From contig CAYWXK010000071.1 of the NCBI GenBank assembly GCA_964462515.1, positions 1-13,471 on the forward strand: a stretch of 13,471 nucleotides of DNA, written 5' to 3'. The notes under the pieces were generated by a model. It was not told the origin of the DNA. It saw only the letters and a list, made by a program, of their open reading frames with translations, and did not search any database. A program made the translations under genes and the position numbers. The stretch comes from CAYWXK01 sp964462515. Its GTDB lineage: Bacteria; Planctomycetota; Phycisphaerae; Sedimentisphaerales; Anaerobacaceae. Shown here piece by piece: positions 6,494 to 12,525 of the stretch (the first letter of the stretch is position 1; the number at the start of each line of letters is the position of its first letter).

Positions 6494-7669
6494 TTATTTT
6501 AGCTCAACTACTTCGGTGAACTTCACGAGGGCTTTTCCTGTCTGCGGATGTGCCTCAAGCGTTCCAACAAGACCAACCTTATGGCCTATAAGTTTACTAA
6601 AATCCTTCGCCGCAGCCTGGCCAATCCCGAACGCATAACAAATCGTTTTGTCCGACTCATCGGTTATACGGTAATGCCTCAACTGCGGCTCAGCACCAAA
6701 AATACTTGAAGTTCTAAACTGCCCTATAACTGTAAATTTGCCAAGCTCCTCAAGGTTTGTCAGCTTGGTAGAGCGCATCTTATCTATGCGCTCGCGGGTC
6801 TGCCCCAACTGTGTATCCTGCAGCTTAACCTCTTTAGCCACAACCACAGCTAATTCAAACCGCTCTACCTGCCTGATTGTAAACTGGGCAAACCGCGATG
6901 CCTTGCCGGCCTCCTTATTGCCGGCAATCTCAACAAGCGCCTTTTTGATAGCCGAATAGCTCTGCTGCTCTACAGGTTTGGCCCGCTCGGCTTTAAGACG
7001 CTTTTCTAACTCGTAATATTCTTTTAGCTTTTCAGCCTCAACCGAAATCTTCGGCGCACCAACTCCGGCAACATCGTTAGGCTCGACCTTCACTAAAGTT
7101 TCCGCCACTACTGCTCCGATGGCTGCAACCGGCTTGACATATTCGCTGCTTACCCACAGATACGCACCGCTCGGCGGAACTATTTTATAGTAATTTTCCT
7201 TCTCTTCACCCAGCAGCTTCACCTTATCACCACGGTTGAGCTTCAATTGCAGACTTGTGGAATGCATCGGCCTGACCTCATCCGAGCCGGCATAGACCCT
7301 GACGTTATCGCCGGTTACAATACCCACGCCCGGACTATTCGGGTCGATTGCAACATACTGTGCGGAAATCCACGAGAAACTGCCGGCCGGCGGAACAACC
7401 CGGGACCAGCTAAACATAATGCTGACCACCTGCACCCTATCACCCTTCTTGAGCTTGCCGCAGTTGTAATAATTCGTCCCGGCTCCGGACCGAACATAGA
7501 CATCGTCGCCGGCTATCTGGGCAACATAAGGAAAAGATAAAGCACTTGCCGCATTGACGTCATTCGGCGAAGCAACTCTTACAGTTGGCTTATTGGGGTC
7601 CTGACCAAAACCGCTCGACACTAAACCTGCCAGAATAGCTACAATAACCAAATTTGCATATAACCGCAT
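6494..7669 (-). CDS. Secreted protein with two SH3b domains and a helical region
   Basis: This 391-residue protein starts with a signal peptide (about residues 1-22, cleaved near S-S-G-F-G). Two bacterial SH3-like domains follow, at about 47-107 and 113-178. Both contain V-x-V-R or V-R-V-Y turns, a K-x-G-D-K/R-V motif, and a P-P-x-G-x-x-x-W-[IV]-S ending. A strongly charged helical stretch lies at about 205-300. The last 80 residues (about 308-390) look like a small beta domain, possibly OB-like. SH3b domains commonly bind cell-wall or extracellular ligands, so an envelope-associated role is likely, but no catalytic domain is visible. An excellent AAGGAGG site six to seven bases before the ATG sets the start. 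The gene is convergent with the oxidoreductase operon and seems to have its own promoter, so it is probably unrelated to it in function. Confidence 0.88.
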   Translation of the reverse strand: MRLYANLVIVAILAGLVSSGFGQDPNKPTVRVASPNDVNAASALSFPYVAQIAGDDVYVRSGAGTNYYNCGKLKKGDRVQVVSIMFSWSRVVPPAGSFSWISAQYVAIDPNSPGVGIVTGDNVRVYAGSDEVRPMHSTSLQLKLNRGDKVKLLGEEKENYYKIVPPSGAYLWVSSEYVKPVAAIGAVVAETLVKVEPNDVAGVGAPKISVEAEKLKEYYELEKRLKAERAKPVEQQSYSAIKKALVEIAGNKEAGKASRFAQFTIRQVERFELAVVVAKEVKLQDTQLGQTRERIDKMRSTKLTNLEELGKFTVIGQFRTSSIFGAEPQLRHYRITDESDKTICYAFGIGQAAAKDFSKLIGHKVGLVGTLEAHPQTGKALVKFTEVVELK

Positions 7670-7704
7670 TTTGCACCTCCTTGAAAAAGGCTCCTATCTA
7701 AAAC

Positions 7705-7729
7705 CAAAAATAGCCCGCCTTCGGCAGGC
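7705..7729 (-). terminator. Terminator-like hairpin in the SH3b gene leader, possible attenuator
   Basis: Read on the reverse strand, GCCTGCC and GGCGGGC pair over seven positions (one U-G wobble) around a GAA loop (7729-7713). The transcript continues as TATTTTT. The wobble would become a C-A mismatch on the opposite strand, so the hairpin suits reverse-strand transcription. It lies downstream of the predicted SH3b promoter and 36 bases before the SH3b start codon. It could be an attenuator or a stop for read-through from the upstream operon. Confidence 0.6.
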
Positions 7730-7752
7730 CAAACAACTTTTCGTTTCTTAAA

Positions 7753-7779
7753 ATTATCCGTTACCTGACCAACTGTCAA
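7753..7779 (-). promoter_or_regulatory. Candidate promoter of the SH3b gene
   Basis: On the reverse strand a perfect TTGACA (7779-7774) is followed by GATAAT (7758-7753) after 15 bases. A weaker TAATTT fits a 17-base spacer. The predicted start near 7746 gives a leader of about 76 bases containing the hairpin at 7729-7713. Confidence 0.5.
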
Positions 7780-7855
7780 TCTTTTTATCGCGATGATATA
7801 ACCGTTACAGCAGAATCGCCGGTAAAATGTTTGCAGGCCAGTTTGAGTTATATAA

Positions 7856-7870
7856 GTATAGTAACTATAC
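7856..7870. repeat. 15-base palindrome
   Basis: GTATAGT (7856-7862) and ACTATAC (7864-7870) are perfect complements around one base. This is the shape of a small operator for a dimeric repressor. It lies between two reverse-strand genes, about 80 bases upstream of the SH3b promoter, with no regulator gene beside it. Confidence 0.4.
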
Positions 7871-7911
7871 GGATTTGCCTTATTTGCGTGAAAGCTTTGT
7901 CGTAACCAGAG

Positions 7912-7955
7912 TAAAAAAACTGCGGATTTTTTAACTCGTCAGGGCGAAGGCCCTG
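7912..7955 (-). terminator. Possible terminator after the HEAT-like gene
   Basis: On the reverse strand CAGGGC and GCCCTG pair around CTTC (7955-7940). The T-rich run comes only about 25 bases later, as part of a weak AT stem ending in seven T near 7912-7919. Either stem alone is a poor intrinsic terminator. The position, some 45 bases after the stop codon of the last gene in the reverse run, is what suggests the role. Confidence 0.35.
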
Positions 7956-7998
7956 CCGTAGCCTAATGAGACTATTTGACAGGTCTAATTGAATTTTC

Positions 7999-8727
7999 TT
8001 ATTTTTCGGTTTTTGACAGCGGTTCTTGTTTACCGGCTTTCTCTCGCTGTGCACGTTCTTCGGCTGCTTTTTCCCGCTCGGTTTTGAAATAGGGTAGTGC
8101 CACTGTAAGATTCTTTCTTACAATCTCGTCTTTGGTTTCTTCAATCGCCATTTCAAGCCGAACTTTTCCGAGTTTTGGTCCGAGGATTTCCCTGATAATC
8201 CAGCAGCAAATACTATGACCTTTTTCTTGCTCACTATATCTACCGAGTTTGTCAATTACTGGTCCAACCGCTGGCATTCCTATTTTCGAAAGTGCCTCAG
8301 CCGTAGGATACCAGCCACCTACATCCATGTAGCTACCGGCAAGTTCCAGTGGGTTCCGGTACTCAAGATTGCCCAACATAACAGGTACGGAATCGGCAGA
8401 TCGCATATCACCGAGCAGGAGTATAGCCAAGTGCTTGGAGTCGTGCCAATCATAATAGGAGAATTTAAAGTCATCCTCTTTTGCTGACAGCTTAATCAAA
8501 CATCGAATAAGTTGCAGGTGTTCGTTGCGAATTACTTCCGCGGTCCTTTCTCGCTCCTCACGTTTTCCTGCCTGCAAACCGGCAACATTTATACTGGAAG
8601 CCTGAATAGATGAGCCAGAAGAATCAGTAGAAAACAGAAAGCGTGTTGACATCGCTACCCATACACCTAAAACAATAATTGCTACGAAGATAGACACCAA
8701 TAATATTCTAATCTGAAAAATCCTCAT
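7999..8727 (-). CDS. Membrane-anchored HEAT-repeat-like protein of unknown function
   Basis: This 242-residue protein has one N-terminal membrane segment (about residues 6-26) acting as a signal anchor, so most of it should face the periplasm. Residues about 97-215 read as short paired helices of HEAT type, for example L-G-D-M-R-S-A-D-S-V-P-V-M-L near 105-118 and A-L-S-K-I-G-M-P-A-V-G-P-V-I near 145-158. HEAT repeats are protein-binding scaffolds, and nothing catalytic is seen. The C-terminal 30 residues are highly charged. The start has AAGGAG eight bases upstream, overlapping the stop codon of the preceding gene with a 12-base gap. The two genes are therefore probably translated from one message. 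Confidence 0.75.
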   Translation of the reverse strand: MRIFQIRILLVSIFVAIIVLGVWVAMSTRFLFSTDSSGSSIQASSINVAGLQAGKREERERTAEVIRNEHLQLIRCLIKLSAKEDDFKFSYYDWHDSKHLAILLLGDMRSADSVPVMLGNLEYRNPLELAGSYMDVGGWYPTAEALSKIGMPAVGPVIDKLGRYSEQEKGHSICCWIIREILGPKLGKVRLEMAIEETKDEIVRKNLTVALPYFKTEREKAAEERAQREKAGKQEPLSKTEK

Positions 8728-8739
8728 ATTTTCGTCTCC

Positions 8740-10362
8740 TTATTGTGGTGGAATAACCTGGATCCAACCACTTCCTAATCGCTGGTAGGCCATATCCTCT
8801 CTGGTAATATACGATGTGATACCTTTGGGTTGTGTCTGGACCTTAGAGTGCCATTTGTAATAGTTCGAACACTGATACCAACTCCCGTCAATCTTTATCA
8901 TAACCCATTCTTTCAAATCGGCTACATGTGAGACATAGTTAGGTGGACGGTCATTCCATGGCAGACCGGGCCCATCAGTCTGATATAGGTGATCGTTAGA
9001 TGAGACGGTTTTGTCCTCGTCGTCTTCCCTCAAATCGTCAGGATACCATGGGGTCTTATCTTGATCTAGGTCCCAATCATATCCGTCTGGACTAACCCAC
9101 ATCCTCGCCCAACATTTTCTGTCAAAGTCGAACTCTGCCTCAGTCGTTACACCGGAGGGTTTAACTGTTCCTTGGCATTCCATACAGTTGTGGAAGTACT
9201 CACAGTTGGTGTCATTATCACCTTTGGTTCCATCAGCATTTGCATCGTCCCAGCTAATTTTGCCGTTCTTATCCGAACTTCCGTCAAATGTACTGTGCTT
9301 AACAGAGCAGTCTGCTTGCTGGTTGCCAAAGCCGAATAGGCCGGTCAAAGTTACCTCAAAGACGGTCACTTTTACGGTGTCATTAGCACCGCAAGGCACA
9401 TACGTTGCTTTAAGGTCAACATCTCTAAAGGCTCCGGAGCCGGAGACCCCTTCAAGATAACACTCCTTAGGTAAATTTTCAATCTTAAATTCGCTGCCAG
9501 ATGGTAACTCAGAACTTACCATTTGACCAAACTCGGATTTCTTTTTAGTGTTCGTTTCCCATACCTTTACCTTATTTGGAAAAGTGATATAGACTTTTGT
9601 AGCAGGAAAATACGCTGGCAGGTCATCTGGGCTAATGGATATTAAAAAGAGCCGAAGGTCATTATCGCCATTTTCAAGTTCAGAGTCATCCTTATCCCCA
9701 GTATAGACTCCGTTAGGCGGGGTATCATTGGGCGTCCATCCATCATTGTCATCATCATCCCAGTTCACATTGACATACTTTCCTGGGTTGACCTCATCTA
9801 TCTCATTTAGACTGGCATCTAAGTTCACCTTCACGACAGTAAACGTGACTAAATCGCCGTCGATACATGCCTGCTGATCTACTAAATATGATAACTGCAG
9901 CACCACAGAGCTTGCAACCGTGCTACTGGTGCCTTCAACATAAAGAACCGGCGGCATTTGTTGCACCGGCCACTTCTTTGACCAGCTCAGCGGGTCGCCA
10001 GTCGGTATTATCAACCCTTGCTTATCAGCACTGCTCCAGATTCGCACTGCTGTCGCCGAAACTACTTTCAATTCCATCTCACCAGTATTCAGATTAGAAG
10101 GCCAAATAGAAAGGGAAATTGCAACAAGGTTATTTTCGCCGTTCACCGGGGCCTCGTCTTTATCTTCAGTGCCGTTATTGTTATCGTCATCGTTATTTAG
10201 AGACACTAATCCGCCGGGATTATCTTCTTTATCCTCCGGCACACCATTTATATTCAGGTTCACCCAGACGACAGCAAGCTGGTAAATGTCTGAGTCACTT
10301 TTATCAGGCCAACCGCCTTCTGCCGTAAAAACCTGCGGATTATTAATGAGACTGTTTGCCAA
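8740..10362 (-). CDS. Acidic two-repeat extracellular-type protein, probably N-terminally truncated
   Basis: The frame encodes 540 residues from a TTG at 10362. It holds two copies of a roughly 150-residue module (about 29-177 and 174-340). Each has a V-N-L-N/D strand, an acidic Asp/Asn run (N-N-D-D-D-N-N-N-G at 56-64 and N-W-D-D-D-D-N-D-G at 200-208) that looks suited to Ca2+ binding, an R-I-W or K-V-W strand, an L-Y-V-E-G or C-Y-L-E-G motif, and a closing D-x-V-x-x-T-V strand. A different Cys- and Trp-rich domain fills about 350-540. I associate these modules with long secreted planctomycete proteins, but no function is known to me. The start is odd: TTG, no ribosome site, an in-frame TAA 18 bases upstream, and no signal peptide. 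An ATG at 10381 lies in another frame and stops after 12 codons. The gene may be the 3' part of a longer ancestor. Confidence 0.7.
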   Translation of the reverse strand: MANSLINNPQVFTAEGGWPDKSDSDIYQLAVVWVNLNINGVPEDKEDNPGGLVSLNNDDDNNNGTEDKDEAPVNGENNLVAISLSIWPSNLNTGEMELKVVSATAVRIWSSADKQGLIIPTGDPLSWSKKWPVQQMPPVLYVEGTSSTVASSVVLQLSYLVDQQACIDGDLVTFTVVKVNLDASLNEIDEVNPGKYVNVNWDDDDNDGWTPNDTPPNGVYTGDKDDSELENGDNDLRLFLISISPDDLPAYFPATKVYITFPNKVKVWETNTKKKSEFGQMVSSELPSGSEFKIENLPKECYLEGVSGSGAFRDVDLKATYVPCGANDTVKVTVFEVTLTGLFGFGNQQADCSVKHSTFDGSSDKNGKISWDDANADGTKGDNDTNCEYFHNCMECQGTVKPSGVTTEAEFDFDRKCWARMWVSPDGYDWDLDQDKTPWYPDDLREDDEDKTVSSNDHLYQTDGPGLPWNDRPPNYVSHVADLKEWVMIKIDGSWYQCSNYYKWHSKVQTQPKGITSYITREDMAYQRLGSGWIQVIPPQ

Positions 10363-10403
10363 GGCTACGTGTCTTTTCCATTATGTAAAAAATCCTCACC
10401 TAT

Positions 10404-10829
10404 TCATAGAGGACTTACTTTTCGTGAACCGGTTGGGGAATTCTCTGATTCAGTTTGTTTCTTTCTTTGTTTGGCTTTTTGGATGTTAATTATGATTATC
10501 GCTAAAATCAGGCCAAGAGCTCCACCGAGAATGGTGCTGGTGAATTGATAAAGATACAGATCAAAATACGAGCGGAAAAAGTAACCCGATTTGGTATAGG
10601 TGATAGCGAAACCGTTTTTGGGAACCTTGCAGAGCAGATAGCTGGGGAGCCACAAGGGTGAAGGCTCCCAATGCCATGCATCAGCTCTTTTTTCGTTGGG
10701 AACTTTGTCCATGCCTGGAATGGGATAGTATGGGTTTTGATTGTGAACGGAGGAAGTATAACCGTATACCATACCAAGAACTAATAGAATAGCTAAAGAC
10801 AACCACGTTTTTAACCCAATCTCTCTCAT
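10404..10829 (-). CDS. Small two-segment membrane protein, unknown function
   Basis: From the ATG at 10829 the product has 141 residues. Two hydrophobic segments are visible, at about 7-25 and 95-115. A Trp/Pro/Tyr-rich loop lies between them (W-H-W-E-P-S-P-L-W near 52-60), and a basic then polar tail follows the second. The loop is probably periplasmic. The frame is open to an ATG at 10919, but that would add a charged stretch overlapping the upstream remnant, so the start just before the first membrane segment is preferred. The ribosome site is weak. I do not recognise the family. It lies 41 bases upstream of the acidic repeat gene. Confidence 0.6.
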   Translation of the reverse strand: MREIGLKTWLSLAILLVLGMVYGYTSSVHNQNPYYPIPGMDKVPNEKRADAWHWEPSPLWLPSYLLCKVPKNGFAITYTKSGYFFRSYFDLYLYQFTSTILGGALGLILAIIIINIQKAKQRKKQTESENSPTGSRKVSPL

Positions 10830-10848
10830 AATACTATCAGAATTGTGT

Positions 10849-11043
10849 CTACTTTCTCTGTTTTTGCATTGCATTGGAAATATGGATCTCCGAACTGAAT
10901 ACTTTATTTGTGTGGGCATTTACATATTGATTATAAATCCTTCCATCCTTTTCGAAAGTAAAACGCCAGGTAGGTAGAAAGAGCTTCTTAGGTTTTTCAG
11001 CGTCATGAAAGCCATAATAACAAAGCTTTTTAATGGCACTGTT
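10849..11043 (-). pseudogene. Orphan C-terminal fragment of a PepSY/YcdB-like protein
   Basis: About 64 codons read as a C-terminal PepSY-like unit: K-L-F-L-P-T-W-R-F-T-F-E-K-D-G, then I-Y-N-Q-Y-V-N-A and a T-N-K-V turn. This matches the pattern 'lPvWrv..edG..y.yvnA.tG.v' and resembles the C-terminus of the gene at 12526 (L-V-P-V-W-Q-I-Q-Y). The frame has no ATG start and no ribosome site. A TTG at 11172 would extend it, but that stretch is only the antisense-phase shadow of the preceding gene, which ends at 11030. It is best read as the 3' remnant of a lost paralogue. Confidence 0.6.
10944..10990. repeat. 47-base direct repeat, copy A
   Basis: Aligned by eye with 11870-11916, 36 of 47 bases match, including an identical AAACGCCAGG core. 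Both copies encode F-L-P-[TA]-W-R-F-T-F-E-K-D on the reverse strand. Similarity stops abruptly at the CATCC end, where one copy continues as a C-terminal PepSY unit and the other does not. Confidence 0.75.
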
Positions 11044-11473
11044 CGGTCTGGGTAGGTGGGTTTCGTAGTTCGTCAAGGCGGAGATCGATAAGCTTTGTAA
11101 GAACATTTTTGCGAGTTCGATACTGTTTACCCTCAAAGCGAAATAGATCGCCAGACGTTCCGATTTTGACAAGTATAATATTCTTTTGATAGAACTCCAG
11201 TTGAATAACGCCTACGATTGTGTCGTAAGCTGTATCATCTTGAACACTCTCTTTAATCGCTTTGAGAATTTTTTGCAGGTCTTCTCCAATATATGAAATT
11301 CTCAGGTCCGGATTATCCCATTCGTAACCGTCGACACGATCTGAGGTGCTTATAATTTTTATAAGTTTTTGCTTGTGTAAATAACATCTAATTGAGCAAT
11401 ATGAGCCCCCAAAAAATACGATGGTTAAAATTGAAACTATTCCCAGCAATATATACTTTGCAATTGTTTTCAT
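11030..11473 (-). CDS. Small membrane-anchored or exported protein, unknown function
   Basis: From the ATG at 11473 the product has 147 residues, starting with a basic N-terminus and a hydrophobic segment (about 5-25) followed by a Y-C-S-I-R-C stretch. The cysteines do not form a good lipobox. The soluble part is alpha/beta-like, with V-I-Q-L-E-F-Y-x-K-N-I-I-L-V and a G-D-L-F-R-F-E-G-K-Q-Y strand pair. The frame is open upstream to 11545, but that part overlaps the previous gene. The ATG at 11473 lies one base after the previous stop, with GGCGGAAG about ten bases upstream. This near-contact suggests translational coupling. I do not recognise the family. Confidence 0.65.
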   Translation of the reverse strand: MKTIAKYILLGIVSILTIVFFGGSYCSIRCYLHKQKLIKIISTSDRVDGYEWDNPDLRISYIGEDLQKILKAIKESVQDDTAYDTIVGVIQLEFYQKNIILVKIGTSGDLFRFEGKQYRTRKNVLTKLIDLRLDELRNPPTQTEQCH

Positions 11474-11474
11474 T

Positions 11475-11921
11475 TTATTTGCGCTTCCGCCTAATATCTC
11501 TGAAGTAATTAGGCGATTCTTTTGCAACAGGATCCCAGAACACACGTTTATCAGCTTTGAAGTTTACCTCCCAGACGATGCGAGGTTCGTTACTTTCATC
11601 AAAGACATAATAAACAGGTCTGACGTATTTTACATCAGGTGCATCTTCTATACCACCATAGAAACGACATAGCGCTTCAAAAGATGATTTTAAGTCCTCA
11701 TTTGTGAAAGGCGATATCTGATGACGACCTTGAACAGACGTAACATCATACCAGGATGCAGAGACCAGTTTCACACCATCGCTCTGGACAATGAGTGTAA
11801 TGTGGTCTCCAGCGAGTACACAGCCCCGATAGGGGTGAGTGAAGCTAATAGCGTATGCAATTGCTACTGCATCCTTCTCAAAGGTAAAACGCCAGGCGGG
11901 CAGAAAAACTTTCCGAAGCAT
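11475..11921 (-). CDS. PepSY-like protein fragment, probably 5'-truncated and chimeric
   Basis: The 148-residue frame lacks a signal peptide and a ribosome site. Residues about 25-60 read F-T-H-P-Y-R-G-C-V-L-A-G-D-H-I-T-L-I-V-Q and align by eye with F-V-R-E-Y-N-G-H-K-I in the gene at 12526. That is the PepSY/YcdB pattern 'f.f.ryvnGipv.gd.i.v.v'. Residues 100-135 form a second conserved strand set (V-R-P-V-Y-Y-V ... I-V-W-E-V). The first 17 residues instead match the extreme C-terminal strand found in the orphan fragment at 10849, which is out of order for one protein. The frame is also in phase with the upstream gene, parted by one TAA and a Ser codon. PepSY domains are thought to inhibit or guide exported partners, often peptidases. 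Whether this remnant is expressed is unclear. Confidence 0.55.
   Translation of the reverse strand: MLRKVFLPAWRFTFEKDAVAIAYAISFTHPYRGCVLAGDHITLIVQSDGVKLVSASWYDVTSVQGRHQISPFTNEDLKSSFEALCRFYGGIEDAPDVKYVRPVYYVFDESNEPRIVWEVNFKADKRVFWDPVAKESPNYFRDIRRKRK
11870..11916. repeat. 47-base direct repeat, copy B
   Basis: This is the partner of 10944-10990, located at the 5' end of the PepSY-like frame at 11475. The match ends at the point where the encoded protein changes from the C-terminal strand motif to an unrelated A-V-A-I-A-Y segment. Confidence 0.75.
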
Positions 11922-11924
11922 CGA

Positions 11925-12509
11925 TTATTTATTAGCATTACCGCTGGTTTCCTTGCGATGTTGGTCCTGAAGGTAGTTTAATCGTTGGCTCCATATATAG
12001 AGGTCCGGTTTCCTGTTTTCAAAATCTTCGCTACCAATAATACTGCGCATTGCTTGTTCTTCTAAAGTTACTATAACAATCTCTTTTCCTCGCAGGAAAA
12101 AGGCTACTCGGTAAATCATTCCCTTCTTAGTTGTGATAGCAGTTGTGTATGCGATCAAAACCGGCCTATTACTCTCAAGCTTATCCGGTAAGAGAAGGTA
12201 GAAACCCAGGTCGCGATCAGATGTGTATGGAGCTATTGGAGCTTGGCGAGAAAATACGAGCTTCTTTTCTGGGTCTGTAATATAGTTAATGAAGGTAGAA
12301 GTGGTTTCAACCGGAGGTTTGTCTGCTACTTCTCCGTAGTACTTTAAGAGGTGACTTCTCATAGTGCGACAGTTTATCGCGGCCAACGTCTTAGGACTTA
12401 GTTTAGGACTTGTTCTAAACGCAGGTAGTATTAACAAGAACGTTATAACCAGGAATAAAATCCCCAGCAAAATGATCAAAGCTATAATTCTAATTCTCTT
12501 TTTTCCCAT
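11925..12509 (-). CDS. Membrane-anchored protein with a weak H-X9-DG-like domain, unknown function
   Basis: This 194-residue protein has a basic N-terminus and one strong membrane segment (about 7-30), so the rest is probably periplasmic. Residues about 113-158 (N-R-P-V-L-I-A-Y, then K-K-G, then a V-A-F-F-L-R-G-K-E-I strand and V-T-L-E-E) loosely follow the pattern seen in prepilin-type H-X9-DG proteins, where a family name or function would be 'rNVlFaDGHVe.l..ee'. The DG-H residues are absent, so this is only a structural resemblance. The ATG at 12509 lies 16 bases after the upstream stop and has no clear ribosome site. Codon use and base composition match its AT-rich neighbours. Confidence 0.6.
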   Translation of the reverse strand: MGKKRIRIIALIILLGILFLVITFLLILPAFRTSPKLSPKTLAAINCRTMRSHLLKYYGEVADKPPVETTSTFINYITDPEKKLVFSRQAPIAPYTSDRDLGFYLLLPDKLESNRPVLIAYTTAITTKKGMIYRVAFFLRGKEIVIVTLEEQAMRSIIGSEDFENRKPDLYIWSQRLNYLQDQHRKETSGNANK

Positions 12510-12525
12510 TATTTTGGTCTAAAAG

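Larger units (their letters stand above)
7670..7998. other. Gap with promoter and several inverted repeats, no gene
   Basis: This 329-base stretch lies between the HEAT-like gene and the SH3b gene, both on the reverse strand. It holds the SH3b promoter and leader hairpin (7705-7779), a 15-base palindrome (7856-7870), and a GC hairpin with an AT-rich tail (7912-7955). A short reverse frame across 7848-8054 overlaps the real HEAT-like gene in another phase and is not credible. Confidence 0.6.

Noticed and set aside
7848..8054. Short reverse-strand frame of 68 codons
   Set aside because: It overlaps the end of the HEAT-like gene in another phase and crosses non-coding hairpins. No ribosome site is seen.
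9700..10250. GTCATCATC-like low-complexity DNA suggestive of a microsatellite or CRISPR-like array
   Set aside because: The pattern comes from Asp/Asn codon runs in the acidic repeat protein. There are no regular spacers or conserved repeat units.
11421..11981. Two forward-strand frames of 83 and 86 codons
   Set aside because: They are antisense to the reverse-strand gene run and have no ribosome sites or recognisable features.
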